Notes under the pieces: generated by a model
The model's input: the letters and a program-made list of their open reading frames with translations, nothing else
Database searches by the model: none
What the model was told of the DNA's origin: nothing
Source: Echinarachnius parma
Lineage: Eukaryota > Echinodermata > Echinoidea > Clypeasteroida > Echinarachniidae
Assembly: GCA_037951105.1 (NCBI GenBank)
Contig: JBAMJV010003250.1
Span: 261,001-325,000, forward strand
Length of the DNA stretch: 64,000 bases
Direction: 5' to 3'
Position numbers and translations under genes: made by a program
Shown here: in pieces, positions 1 to 12,395 of the stretch
Numbering within the stretch: the stretch's first letter is position 1
Layout of the letters: each line of letters starts with the position of its first letter

Positions 1-1823
1 CTACTTCCCTAACTGTGATCAGCGCCGCGCTGTGAAGACGAGACGTTAACAAATGTTGAGAAATTTTGCGACGAGTGGTTTCAACAACTTTATATCTATT
101 ATTATTTTTTTTTTTTTAGTTCTAGACATGAATTAAACCTTCAACCTACCTTGCATGCTATTTAATTTGTTGCAAAAGAATGATAACTTACCTCAAATTG
201 ATGATGATGATGATGATGACTGTTATTTCCTTCGTCTTTGTTCGCTGCATGCAATGTCAGGTGACCGAAAACTCGTCGGCAATGCATGCTGGGATAGGAG
301 GTATTCCGCGCGTAAGTGGCGATCGGTTGACTAATAAGCCAGGGACTGTACCGTACTCACACGTACGTGTACAGGGGTGTATCGCGCACGCAGAAATAGA
401 TAGTCGTAGCAGACGACGAACTATCAATTGCTGTACAGAACGCGCGCACATCCAGGCTCGTACGCCAAAGTTTGACCTGCGACCTCGCGCATTGCCGACA
501 AGTTTTCGATCACCTGATATTGCATGCAGCAAACAAATTTGGATACCATTTTCGTCACTTCTGTAATCTTGCCAGTTTTATAGTAAATTTCAGGATAAAT
601 CAAACGAATGGAGCATCAGACGTTTTACAATTTGGATCATTGATGTCCATGCATAACATAATTTGTAAGTATGAACCGAGATATGTTATTTAAAGTATGA
701 TATTGTTTTTTTTTTTATAAACTTGTGTGTTTGCCGTTATAGCCTATAAAGTGTTAGCATCACGGTATACACACCTCAGTATGCCAGACCTGGTTAGGTT
801 ACTACTTCCCCTACAAAACTAAGCACAGAAAAAGAAAACTTAGAAAAGGTTTGAGGTAACATTAATAATTGTCAAGACTCAAGGTAGGCATCGTCATTCG
901 GCGTTACATGGCGCGCGCACATGGACCATATTTTTGTACACGTAGTTTGCGCAATATTTGGCTGTGGGCAATGCAACTTCGCTATTGCAAGGGTGGAGGG
1001 ATATACTATTTTTCCAAATGTAATGCGGTCAAACAGCTGATTGAACCACGTACTATGCATGTGAAGTATAATACACAAGATATACTAGCAATAATCATAG
1101 ATCCGGTTCGTGTTTTGAATCGAGAAACTCGATCAATTTCAACCTCCGTAAGTCATTTTTTGCCGCATTTTCGCAGTGAACTTTGTTGAAATCTCAAATT
1201 TTCGAGCAATCGGCAGTAGTCCGCACTTTGGAAACTTACATTTTTGGATAATTCAGGTGTTTTTACAATATATTCTCGGAAGATTTGTCCGCCTCAAGCA
1301 GTCTCACATAATCATTTTGATGCTCGAACAGTGGTTTTGGGGCTTCGATTCAGTGATTTTAGCCGTCGTCGCCGAGGCCCGCCGCGTGTGCTGTCGCGCG
1401 AGCGGGTATTCAAATTGCGTGCAGAGATAGTGGGAGCGCACGCCGCGTGCGAGCCGGAGACCAAGCGAGCGACATCGGTCGGGAACGCAAAAGGTAAGCT
1501 CGCAGCGCGCCATTAAGTGAATGGCAAAAAAAAAAAAAATGGGTAAAATACCATATTTTGGCAAAATATCGGTATTTGTTTGGATTTTAAAGGGCATAAT
1601 GATCTACATTAGGTCAGTCCCGACTCATAGAATATAATTTGCATTAATTTCGCGCAATTTTCATTTGGTGATGCCTACTCAAGGAGTCAAGAGTCGAGAC
1701 AAACTTCCAAACGACAGATGCACCTGCAGTAGATTGACAAATCTATCGCTTTCATGGCCTTTTTGACATTATTATTGTTATTTTCACTGTCGGCATTCTA
1801 GAATGATAGATTTGTCGATCTAC
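1..1823. other. Left-edge region, no recognised gene
   Basis: Small ORFs only, none resembling a known protein. A CpG-rich patch at about 1,340-1,515 ends in a strong donor-like sequence (AAAAG|GTAAGC, near 1,490) and could be an untranslated first exon on the plus strand; this is weak. A hairpin lies at 1,728-1,824: arms near 1,728-1,749 and 1,804-1,823 are nearly perfect inverted copies, and transposon E0 is inserted directly beside the right arm. Confidence 0.4.
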
Positions 1824-2787
1824 AGTTGGGCAATTCCACTGAAATTGTTCACTTGCGTAAAAAAAAAAAGTTGAGAGAAAGGCTTGGCAATACTTAAAAT
1901 CTTGAAGGATATAGTCCAAACCATCATATTTTACTTGAAACACAAGTAATCAACTCGCTTTTGTTCGTTTTTTATGCTGATGAACATGATACACTAAAAT
2001 TTGAAATTTGAAAAAAATATTGCAATTTTTACCTAGTTTTATTTAATATTTCATGTGGAAAATTATGATTAGTTTAGGGCAAGTCCAAGATAACGCGCGT
2101 GTAACGTATGGGACATTTCAGAGACTTTCACTCCAAAAAAAAAATGTAGAGGGACTTTGATTTTATTCTTTTACCATCTCCATTACTGGTATCTATAAGA
2201 AGAATAACCTTGGTAAAGATGGTGACCTTTGACCTTTGCAATAATATTTTATTATATAAAATGTATGGTGTTACGTATGGGACCAGAAGAAATGAGGTTT
2301 TTTATAAATAATTTTTAAGTTAAAAACTCTGTGAAAGTAATTTAGAGGACAGGTTGTAATTCAATGTGGTAGAGGGTACATTGCTCAGGTTTGTTGAGGC
2401 AAAGTTTCATTTCATTCCGAAGAACGCTTTTCTTGTAGGCTCTAATTAATTTTGGTAAAGACGTGTTACGTATGGGACAGTTACGTATGGGACATTTTGT
2501 CCCTATTCGTTTAGTGTAGGGAAATCAATATTTAAGGCAAATTGAGGATATTTGGTTAAAATGACGAGTTGCCATGGTGATTGGTGAAAATAAGTATCAG
2601 AAATGGTTATGTCATTCCTTAAAACCCTATAAAAGAGGTATCACTCATTAATTTAGCGTTCCTAGATCAGAATCTATGCAATTTTACAGGAATTTGGGGA
2701 ATATGCAAATTAGGTAAATATCTTAATTACACAAATCATATGCTTTGTATAATGTTTTTGGAGTCAAAGTAAGTTAACAAATCTTAA

Positions 2788-3342
2788 AGGGATAGTTGAG
2801 TTCTGGTAAGGAGAGTACAGTTTTAGTGAAACTGAATTTTAGTAACCAAAACCTGCATCATTACATTACAAACTAATAGTTATAACTAGAAAGGAACACA
2901 AAATTACAAATGACGTAGTAAAGATCATGTTATCATTCAAAAAGAGCCGTTAAAACGTAAGAGGGCGCTCTCTAAACACTCATCGGTTTTAACCATTTTG
3001 AATAAAATATTGTGCATGTGATGCTTTGTTGAAATAGTGATTAGATAGAGAAATAACCAACAACTATTTAAATACCTATTTTGTAACTTTTTTGAAAAGA
3101 GGAAGCATTTTTTTGAATTTTTAACGGCTGGTTCAAAATTCTCTAATAAACCCGGGGCCCGGGTTTATTACCAATTGTTATATTTATGGATATTTCAGCC
3201 GTTTCTGAACCGATTTTGATCAAACAAAGATGATTTTATTGTTTAAATATTATGCTCTTTCAAATTTTACACTCAGTTTTTCATTACCTCACAAACCAAT
3301 TAAGTAGTCTAGCGCCCTCTCTACCAAAACTCAACTTTCCCT
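2788..3342. mobile_element. TTAA-flanked MITE, copy 1
   Basis: The inverted ends AGGGATAGTTGAG and CTCAACTTTCCCT are flanked by TTAA on both sides. The interior holds a segment shared by all copies (ATTTCAGCCGTTTCTGAACC). Full or partial copies lie near 20.9, 24.9, 25.5, 37.7, 39.3 and 56.5 kb. The TTAA target is typical of piggyBac-like or Kolobok elements; that assignment is inference. Confidence 0.8.
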
Positions 3343-3436
3343 TTAAATACATAATAGGACATGATTAAATTAAATTAGTACATTTTGTGTGTTTGTAAGC
3401 CACTGTTTAACAGTAATATTCATAAATATGCAAATT

Positions 3437-3865
3437 ACTGTCCGTTAGGGACAGCGCTGTTGCCATTTTTATTGCATGCACTAAGTATGCATGATCGTAC
3501 GCGCGCGCGCGCGATATGCATGTAGTACAGCTAAGGTAGTCGATATAGTTCGATCAGCTCAGCTCAGTCAGTTGGTGTTTTCTATCGCTCGAGTTATCCT
3601 ACTGGTGAAATTATCGTGATATTTGTCACTTGTTTATGTAAAGGTAGTTGTATCATATTTTTTGACACCAGCTAGTGATACTAAAAATTGTAGGATTCAG
3701 GTGAAAAACTAGACTTTTGTTAGCAGTTTTGCTACGTATAGAGCACGTAACTGGACTGTTACTGGTGCAGATCGCGCGCGCGCGTACGTACGTACGTACG
3801 AGATCAATCATGCATACTTAGTACATGCAATAAAAATGGCAACAGCGCTGTCCCTAACGGACAGT
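3437..3865. mobile_element. hAT-like MITE with long inverted repeats
   Basis: Near-perfect terminal inverted repeats of over 40 bp begin ACTGTCCGTTAGGGACAGCG. The 8-bp direct repeat TGCAAATT flanks the element at 3,429-3,436 and 3,866-3,873. An 8-bp duplication is characteristic of hAT transposons. The middle has alternating (CG)n and (TACG)n runs. It is non-coding and inserted in E1. Confidence 0.85.
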
Positions 3866-4477
3866 TGCAAATTAGGGGCAGCCATCTTAGATTTCAGGGC
3901 TTTGCTCAAGTGGTATGCAAATAAGAAGCAGAAATGGCTTAATTTGCCCCAAATACCTTAAATAAATTGTTGGAACATTTCACACTACATTCCTGAATAC
4001 AAATAAACATCTTGCTCTAATTCATGAATATGCAAATTAGCTAATTATCTTTAAAAATGTCTGCCGAGCATAAATTATTGTTTTGGCTCCACTTCTAAAA
4101 AAAGTTTATGGACCTTATTACTTTCTCTATACTCATTAACATTGATATATCATGACAATATCACTCCAAAATAAATATTTGCCTATCTGCCACAAAGGCT
4201 CCCAGCAGCTACATTGACTTTGTATGTTAATTATGTCCCATACGTAACACATTGTCCCATACGTAACACTTTCTTTGAATTCTAATTTTCTTATAAAACA
4301 AAGATCTAATGAAAAATTCCCAGCTTATTACATAGTATTTTACTTTTAAAATGGGCAGGTCCAAGCTAATGTCCCCCTTGATGATGAACATTCATCTTCA
4401 TTTTAGCATATCAAGTTTGGTATCATTTAAAAGCTAATAGTCTGAAGTTTAGATTTTTAGTGTGGAAATTTGCATAA

Positions 4478-6288
4478 GGGCAATTCCAAGCAAACATTGA
4501 CATAAGCACCCATTTTTCAAATTCGTCGAATCATAACATATTTGGTATCAAATTAAAGCTTAAAGATTAAACTATTCAGAAATGCATTTTGTTCAAAAAA
4601 ATTGTTGGCGTAAACTATTATTTCATAGGAATTAATTAGCATGAATTAATTTTCAATTATTTTCACAAAATATACTTGTAAATATTTAGCTTAAAAGAGC
4701 TGCAAAAATAGGTTTTCATAAAATTTTCTTTCAGTGTTGGTAAGAACATTACTTCAATTTATCAGATAAATATCTATTTCGGCATTTTCGCTCTTTGTTC
4801 TGCTTCAGTGACTGTTTCATTTATAGTCATCTATATGTCACGCTGTTACCCTAAAAACAGGTATTTTTAATATTTCTGGAAAAATATGAATGGGAATGAA
4901 ATTATTTTTTGTTTCTTCTTCATTCACCCATAGGGCTATATTATGGATGCTAAATAGCAGCATTATCTTTTACCACTAATTAATCTAAGCAATATCAATT
5001 TGGTCACGCTGTTACTTTTTGGGTAACAGCGTGACGCAACCTACTTTTTTTTGCAATATCTCAAGAATCGTTGGATGGATTCTGTTCAAACTTTGTACAA
5101 GACATTTATTCAGAGGTATGGATTATCTGATACACTTTGGGGCCATGAGGTCAAAGGTCAAAGGTCACAGCTAATTAATATGCAAAAAATATATTATTCT
5201 CAAGATATTTCAAGAATCCTTGAAGGATGACATGATAATTAATACTGGTATGCGTTCAGTGAAGTAGATGACCTGATTATAGAATTTGGTCATGGGGTCA
5301 AAGGTCAACAGGTCAAATTATTGTAGTTTATTTTTTATCTCACAAAAAAATGCCAGAATTAATGTTAGAAAGAGTACTGTAGATAAAAGAAAATTCTATG
5401 AAAATGTTTGGAGCACAGGTCAAAGGTCACTCGGATAATTACCCATTCAAACACAAACATTTACTGACATTGAAATCATGTTACATGAAACAAATCACTT
5501 GCAGATATGCACTGTGCCACATAAAATTTAATATTTGTATGCTAATTTGAGAAATAAGGTCAAAGGTCAGATGTCAAAGGTCTAATATTTCATTGTTGCA
5601 ATTAAGTTTGTATTTTGGGTTTGATATTTGATGGTTCCTCAAACTAAATTCTGAAAAAGATAAGAATTTCAGTTTTGTCCAAAAACATTTTTGATCAATA
5701 GAGGGCGCTAGGCTGCAAATTTGTGTCATGCGAACCATCATTTCAGAGCATCTGGGTTATATTACCCATTCATCTAGTTCTGTATAGATTCTGGATGACT
5801 ACATCAAAATTATATAATCTTAATTCATCTCATCAATATCTCCCATATATATAACATGTACAATTCAGAGGTCACGCTGTTACCGTCACGCTGTTACCGT
5901 GCACAGATACATTTATGATATCATATTTACTATGAACATTGGATTTTTTCTACATTTTTATTTGGATGTTCTAGCTTGATGTCTAGTACAAAGAATCAAT
6001 GTGACAAAATTGCAAAATGTTCCTGTAGTTCACAGAGTTTGCTTAGTTTCTTACCATGTAAGAAACCCATGTCTTTTTGCCGTCACGCTGTTACCGCAGA
6101 TATTGATATTCATAATTCATAATTTAGTGGGAATTTTGATTTTCTTTCCTATTGTAAATAATTAGTAGGATAGTGGTAACAGATGCATATCAAAATTTGG
6201 TTCTGGACATATTTTATTTTGTGAGTTATTTAGACTTTCATCGTGAGAAACACCCTCCTACAGTCACGCTGTTACCTTGGAATTGCCC
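4478..6288. mobile_element. E3: nested DNA transposon, motif GTAACAGCGTGAC
   Basis: A perfect 13-bp inverted repeat, GGGCAATTCCAAG, is flanked by ATAA (4,474-4,477 and 6,289-6,292). The private motif GTAACAGCGTGAC, in either orientation, starts at 4,837, 5,003, 5,023, 5,871, 5,885, 6,082 and 6,263. The last copy abuts the right inverted repeat. E3 is the smallest and cleanest member at 1.8 kb, with no element identified inside it. It also carries several AGGTCA-type tandem half-sites (5,148-5,167, 5,294-5,316, 5,417-5,430 and 5,557-5,569). It is non-coding. Confidence 0.88.
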
Positions 6289-7218
6289 ATAATCTGCATA
6301 TTTAACGAGTAGGGGTCATCTTATTTGCATATTTCAAATATTAGTGTGACGTACGGGACATTACATTTTTATTTCTAATATTTATTTAATCAATGGAGCA
6401 TTACTTTCATATATGGGAACTAGTAAAACTAATTACTAGCAATAGTTGACCAAATTTTTAAGTTTCAAAATTAATTGATTATGCTAATTAGGGCGTGTCC
6501 AAAATGCTATGTCCCGTACGTCACAAAAATGCGCACATTTTTTAATATTTCAGTATGAAACAGTTAATTTTTTTCTTTCATATTCTGTGAAGTTCTAATT
6601 TATCATACTCCTGACCAGCTAGCCAAGTTTGATGAAAAAAACATGTTTCGTTTTGATTTTATTAGCTAATTAACAAATGTGACGTATTGGACAAAAGTGT
6701 GACGTACGGGACATTTTCAGTGTTAAAGCAATGGCAAGGCAGGTAAAAATTATTTTTTTGTGTTTTAACCGCTAATCATCAAAATAATACATGCTTAGAT
6801 GCTCCCCAGAAGTTCAGAATAGATAGGTCTTACCTCCAGGAGCCATCTCTAAAAAAAAAATTCATGTTCCATTTCGTACTTTGTGATATAGCTGGGCAAT
6901 TCCGTATGAGAGAAGGCAAAAACACCACATCTCAAAGTTGAGCAATCTTCCCTAAATCAAACTGTTATCGATAGAGGAAAACTTGAATTTTAGGAAACTG
7001 AAAACCATTTGTGTATAGCTCTATTGGTTTTGCAAATATTTCTGCTTGAATTGAACAGAAATTTATGACCTTTTATTCATAAATCAGCTTCATTTCATGA
7101 AAATGAAGTGAATCTTTTAATTCAATGATTGTTTCTGCTCTTTTTCTCATATTTTCCATACAATGTAGCAACAATCACAAATTGTAAAGCATGGGCAGTA
7201 ACTTCATTGCATTTTTGT

Positions 7219-7735
7219 TTGGAGAAATTTTTGAAATCTATGCATATTTTATCGTAATTCCGTTACGATAAAACGTAATAAGTTTTTCTCAATATCTTAT
7301 TACTTGTTCTTTAGTCATGTCATTGTGAATTCTCTTCCTTCACCACAGTCCTAAGAATTTCCAACATAATTTTCTGAAATAATGTCACTACTTTTTCCAA
7401 AATTGGCGTAACGGTATTAGTAATTCCGTTACGTAACAGAATTACACGCACATGGTTTGTAAGGTATTGAATGATATTGGAGAAATTTTTGAAATCTATG
7501 CATATTTTATCGTAATTCCGTTACGATAAAACGTAATAAGTTTTTCTCAATATCTTACTTGTTCTTTAGTCATGTCATTGTGAATTCTCTTCCTTCACCA
7601 CAGTCCTAAGAATTTCCAACATAATTTTCTGAAATAATGTCACTACTTTTTCCAAAATTGGCGTAACGGTATTAGTAATTCCGTTACGTAACAGAATTAC
7701 ACGCACATGGTTTTTAAGGTATTGAATGATATTGC
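7219..7735. repeat. Tandem duplication of about 260 bp inside E4
   Basis: Two near-identical units start with GGAGAAATTTTTGAAATC at about 7,220 and 7,480. Each unit carries two copies of the E4 private motif. The main difference is a short deletion of a repeated TTA near 7,307 in the second unit. Confidence 0.9.
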
Positions 7736-9032
7736 TGAAAATAAAAAAAATTCTTGTTCTCAATGTAGAAATACCCTTTAAATAGCATGAACTGTAGCCA
7801 TGTAGACAATACATCATTATACAAGTACTGTACAATGTTACTTTATGTGACTCATTGTACCCACATGCTTCATATTGCATCAATGGTGATTTAACTAAAT
7901 TGATACACGATAGATAATTTCTCTAATCTCTCCATGAACATAATAGAGATGATTATGTTCTATCATTAAATTAGTTTCCAGCAAGAACCACTTGACTGAA
8001 ATTATGAAGATGCAGCAGATTCATGTTTGTACTTTAGAAAGGGAAAAACAAAAACAATACAATTTTTTTTTAAATATCCAGTGATTAGTATGACACTGGT
8101 GCTACATTTGTTTTCTCACATTAATTTACATTCATGTATTTTAAGATATAAATCATACCTTCAACTTTCAAGGAGATTTAATATTAATAATTATGTAATT
8201 GTATGTAGATTTGAATATCATTGATCTGTTAAAGGCTCATAACTTATCATTAATTATGTAAATTTGTATTAAACTGAAGCATATAAAATTAAACATAAAT
8301 ACAGAATAGGCTTCAAGATATTTAAAACTAAACATAATACAGGCTAAGATACACATGTTTTATTCATTATCATAAAGTCATAATACATTGAGTGTTCAAT
8401 GTGCTTCTGTATGCAGATCAAAGAAGAATGATGTACAAAGTATTTGCATTTTCAAATGGGAATTCCTAAAGGTGTCTTTAATTTTTGGCAATTCCATATT
8501 TATATTTTATATGCCAACTTTATGTTTGAGGATCATACACGTTTATATCCGATATACATCTATACACGTATTTCATGGAATGGATGAAAACGCATTCCAA
8601 ATTGATTTGAGAGTAAATTAAGATCAATTTAGGATGAATTTTTTAAAGAATAATTTTAGAATATAACAAGAGTTTATATAACAAATCTCGATTTTCTTGT
8701 AATTCTGTTATGCACACACATAACTTCAGGATTTGTTCTGGTCCTTATACATGTATGTAAGGGCTTGTGATGAACAATGCATACACATTCTTTACTAAAT
8801 GACTATTTAACAGAAAAGCAGAAAAATGTAACCAAGAAATTGCATTTTCATGGGTGGATTTCACAGGCGTAATTCCGTTACAGTGACATTCGTTTGTCTT
8901 AAGGTAATTTCAGAGGTTAAAATAGATCATTTCTGGAAAAAAAGATGTACCAAATTCAAGTTTGTAACTTAAATGATAAGTTTTTATTACCAATGAAGAA
9001 TTTTTTGTGGTTGCTTTTGCAGAAAATCATTA

Positions 9033-10105
9033 CCGTATTTGTCGGTGTATTACCCGCTCCGATGTATTAACCGCACCCCCAACTTTGGCCATTTTTCCAT
9101 GAAAAAAAAAAAAATTTGATAGTATAATTCTTGATTTTTAGTCTTTAGATGGTCAGCATTTTCTTAGGAAAGGTACCAAAAATAGCTTATCTATCAGAGA
9201 AGTTTTGCCTATGAATTTTGTTTTATTTACTGAAGCCTCCGAAGTAAATAAAGAAAATTATCAGGCCTTCTTCACAGCAGAAGAATCTATAACTTCTGTT
9301 GAATTTGCCACACGGATCACTACACATGGGACTACATAAAACGTTAGACAACAAAACAAAGATTTCACCACTAAAACAATCAGAACGGAGATTTAAAAAA
9401 AACTGTACCTTAATGTTATTCCTTCTTTCTAGTTTAAATTATGTTGAATCTACTCTTGAAAACTGTTTCAGGGGATAAGAAATTACGATCGTTACTTGCG
9501 AGTGCATTGTACTGATATATACGATCACGATGTTGTCATGTCAGCTCACATGTTTTGAAGGGTGGATTATTATTTGAGTATTAGCACTCAATAGTTTAGC
9601 ATAATTTTGATGACATATCGAGTGCTACAGTGTACAACGTACCAATTTCTTATTTAGCACATGCGGAAATCGCACACGTGTGTGCATATTCAGCGGCGTG
9701 GCCTTTCACCTGAACGAGGGCCTGTGCTACCCGCAGCGCTAGCATGCACACCGCCAGCGCGCACCGGCGCGGGGCCGGGCGGCGGCTTGGGGTCGCGTCG
9801 GGAAAGAGAATTCCCGCCTGAGCTTGAGCTGAGGTAAAAGAGAAACAAAAGACACTGCATGACTTGTTTTGGGGGGAATATGCTTGTATTTTCCATGCAT
9901 CGTATGAGTATGAATGCCTTGCTGAGGTGGACTTTGGTCACTTGTGAATCTTATCTCCGTGTATTAACCGCATCGTAATTAAGGCCCGGCGCTGGCTAGG
10001 CAATTTGCGTGTACAATTTTCCTATCTCCGTGTATTGACCGCTCCCCCCATTTTGGAGCTTTTTTTTTGAGAAAAAAGGTGCGGTTAATACACCGACAAA
10101 TACGG
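9033..10105. mobile_element. TA-flanked element with CCGTATTTGTCGG ends
   Basis: The inverted ends CCGTATTTGTCGGTGTATTA and TAATACACCGACAAATACGG are flanked by TA. A short GC-rich patch (about 9,695-9,800) gives a proline/glycine-rich ORF shadow with no recognisable protein. A TA duplication would fit a Tc1/mariner-type element, but no transposase is visible. It is inserted in E4. Confidence 0.7.
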
Positions 10106-11522
10106 TACATAGTTAGTGTTGAATGAAAGACCCCTTTCCGTTATGATTGTATTTTGGTCTCTGGACGCTACAGTGTTATAGATTTGTAACAATCTTGGGT
10201 TCTGTTGTACCTCTAGTACCCCTGCCAGTTATTAAAGTTTTAAAAACTGTGAAAGTGAAAGGAATTTTAAATATGATTAAGAAAACAGAGCTAAAAATCA
10301 CTTATTTGTCATTCTGTAACAGTGGAATTACCCATTCACAATGCATTTCCATTCACACAGATTTCCAATATTCAGGAAGTTTACGAGGCTTTTATAGCAT
10401 TGAAAGTTGAATGATTTGACCTGTTTGTGATTTGTAATTGTTTAATTGTTGCTTGATATTGATTATGTGCAGTTATTTAGCATTTCACATAATGTAGTAC
10501 ATTTTTTTTCACAATTTAACCATTTTTCTTGAAGTAAAGGAACAATTCTAAAATGTTGCTTTTTTTCTTCTTCAAATATGGTTATTATTGTCAAATTATT
10601 GATTTTTGAAAAGTATTGAAGTTAAAATGTGAATTCTTTGTTGTTCATGTACCGATTTGTGGAAAAATTGATTTCACTGCTTAAGTTGTGTAATTCCGTT
10701 ACACACATTAGTGGACATAGTTCATAGGATTTTTCTTTCATTAAATTGATGCAATCCTTTTTAATTTCATGCCTACTAATATGAAGCTGAAAATAAACCG
10801 AAATAAAGCTGGATTTTAGCAATATTTTTTTCAAATTTCACTCTTATTTGTATTTTGGCCATATTTTCATTTATTTTACACATAACAAGTTCAAAAATTG
10901 CTTTACAGATATGTCAAATTATGGTTTATATTCAAGTGCTAGATAGCCTTGATGTTTGCATGAGCATGTAAGAAAAGTTGAGTGCAAAATAATTGAGTTT
11001 TCCTTGAAACTTTCAGAGATGTAATTCCGTTACAAATTTGTGTAATTCCGTTACAGTGTTTTTTTTTCAAAAAAGTGAATTTGTAAACTTATCATTGTGT
11101 TGTTTATGCACGTACTTGTTCCAAAATGAAGTTGACATTATCAAGATAGAAAAAATACATAAAATCAGTTTCAAAGTGTCTTATATTTCAGAGAAACTCA
11201 ACGCAAACTTGTAGCAAAAAAAAACCTCCATTCTCCGGTAATTCCGTTACGGTCACACATATTGGTCTAGTGTGCAACAACACATGGAAGATATAAAACC
11301 ATTTCCCTATCGTGTTGTAGCCTGGTTACCCGTGCAACTTATATAAGTATCAAAATTTACGTAAGTCATGAGAATTTTGCGCAGGGAATGAAATAATGAG
11401 CAAACTAGATGGATCTTCGATTGCGCGCAATCGAAAATTATGCCTCCGCTATCACGCAATTTTAATATCAAGCCCAAATTAACATGCACTGATTTCATTT
11501 GTAAAAATATTTTTCATATATT

Positions 11523-12395
11523 TTGAGTCCTGTGACCTTGACCATATCTTTGATGGCTCCCTAAAAAACATTCAGGTACCAACTTTGATTGAAATCTGAC
11601 ATTTAGTTCTTGAGATGTTGGCATTACAAGCTTTTTTGCATGTATAATGAGTCCTGTGACCTTGACCTCGACCTCATGACCCCAACATTTTATGGCTACG
11701 TTGACTCTTTATGATACATTCAGGTACCTAGTTTGATTGAAATCTGACATTCAGTTCTTGAAATTTTGCAATTCCAAGCCATTTTCGCATATATATGGAG
11801 TCCTGTGACCTTGACCTTTGACCTCATGAACCCCAAATCTAATCAGATCATTGCTACCCCGATATGTACACTCATACCAAGTTTGAAATTGATCCGTTAA
11901 CCGGTTCTTGAGATATCGCAAGAACGAGGCATTTCTACACATATATTGAGTCCTGTGACCTTGACCTTTGAACTCATGAACCCCAAAATCTAATCGGATC
12001 ATTGCCACCTCAAATTTTACACTCAAACCAAGTTTGAAATTGATCCGTCAACCGGTTCTTGAGATATCGCGAGAACGAGGCATTTTTGCATATATATTGA
12101 GTCCTGTGACCTTGACCTTTGACCTCATGACCCCTAAAATCTAATCAGATCATTGTCACCCCAATATGTACACTCACACCAAGTTTGAAATCGATCCGTC
12201 CACCGGTTCTTGAGATATCGCGAGAACGAAAACGGGACGTACGGACGGACGTACGGACGTACGGACGGACGGACGGACGGACGGACGGACGGACGGACGG
12301 ACGGACGGACGGACGGACGGACGGACGGACGGACGGACGGACGGACAACCCGAAAACATAATGCCTCCGGCCACTTCGTTGGCGGAGGCATAAAA
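11523..12395. repeat. Degenerate ~150-bp repeats plus (CGGA)n core, non-autonomous element
   Basis: Four to five diverged units are each marked by GTCCTGTGACCTTGACC (near 11,529, 11,653, 11,800, 11,952 and 12,105). They are followed by a (CGGA)n microsatellite at about 12,236-12,345, then by TGGCGGAGGCATAAAAACG. Microsatellite-cored mobile elements of this layout are common in marine invertebrates. I do not find matching inverted ends, so the class is open. The unit contains tandem AGGTCA half-sites on the minus strand. Confidence 0.65.

Noticed and set aside
9690-9941. 83-codon ORF in a GC-rich patch, minus strand
   Set aside because: It lies inside a TA-flanked transposon and has no recognisable protein similarity.
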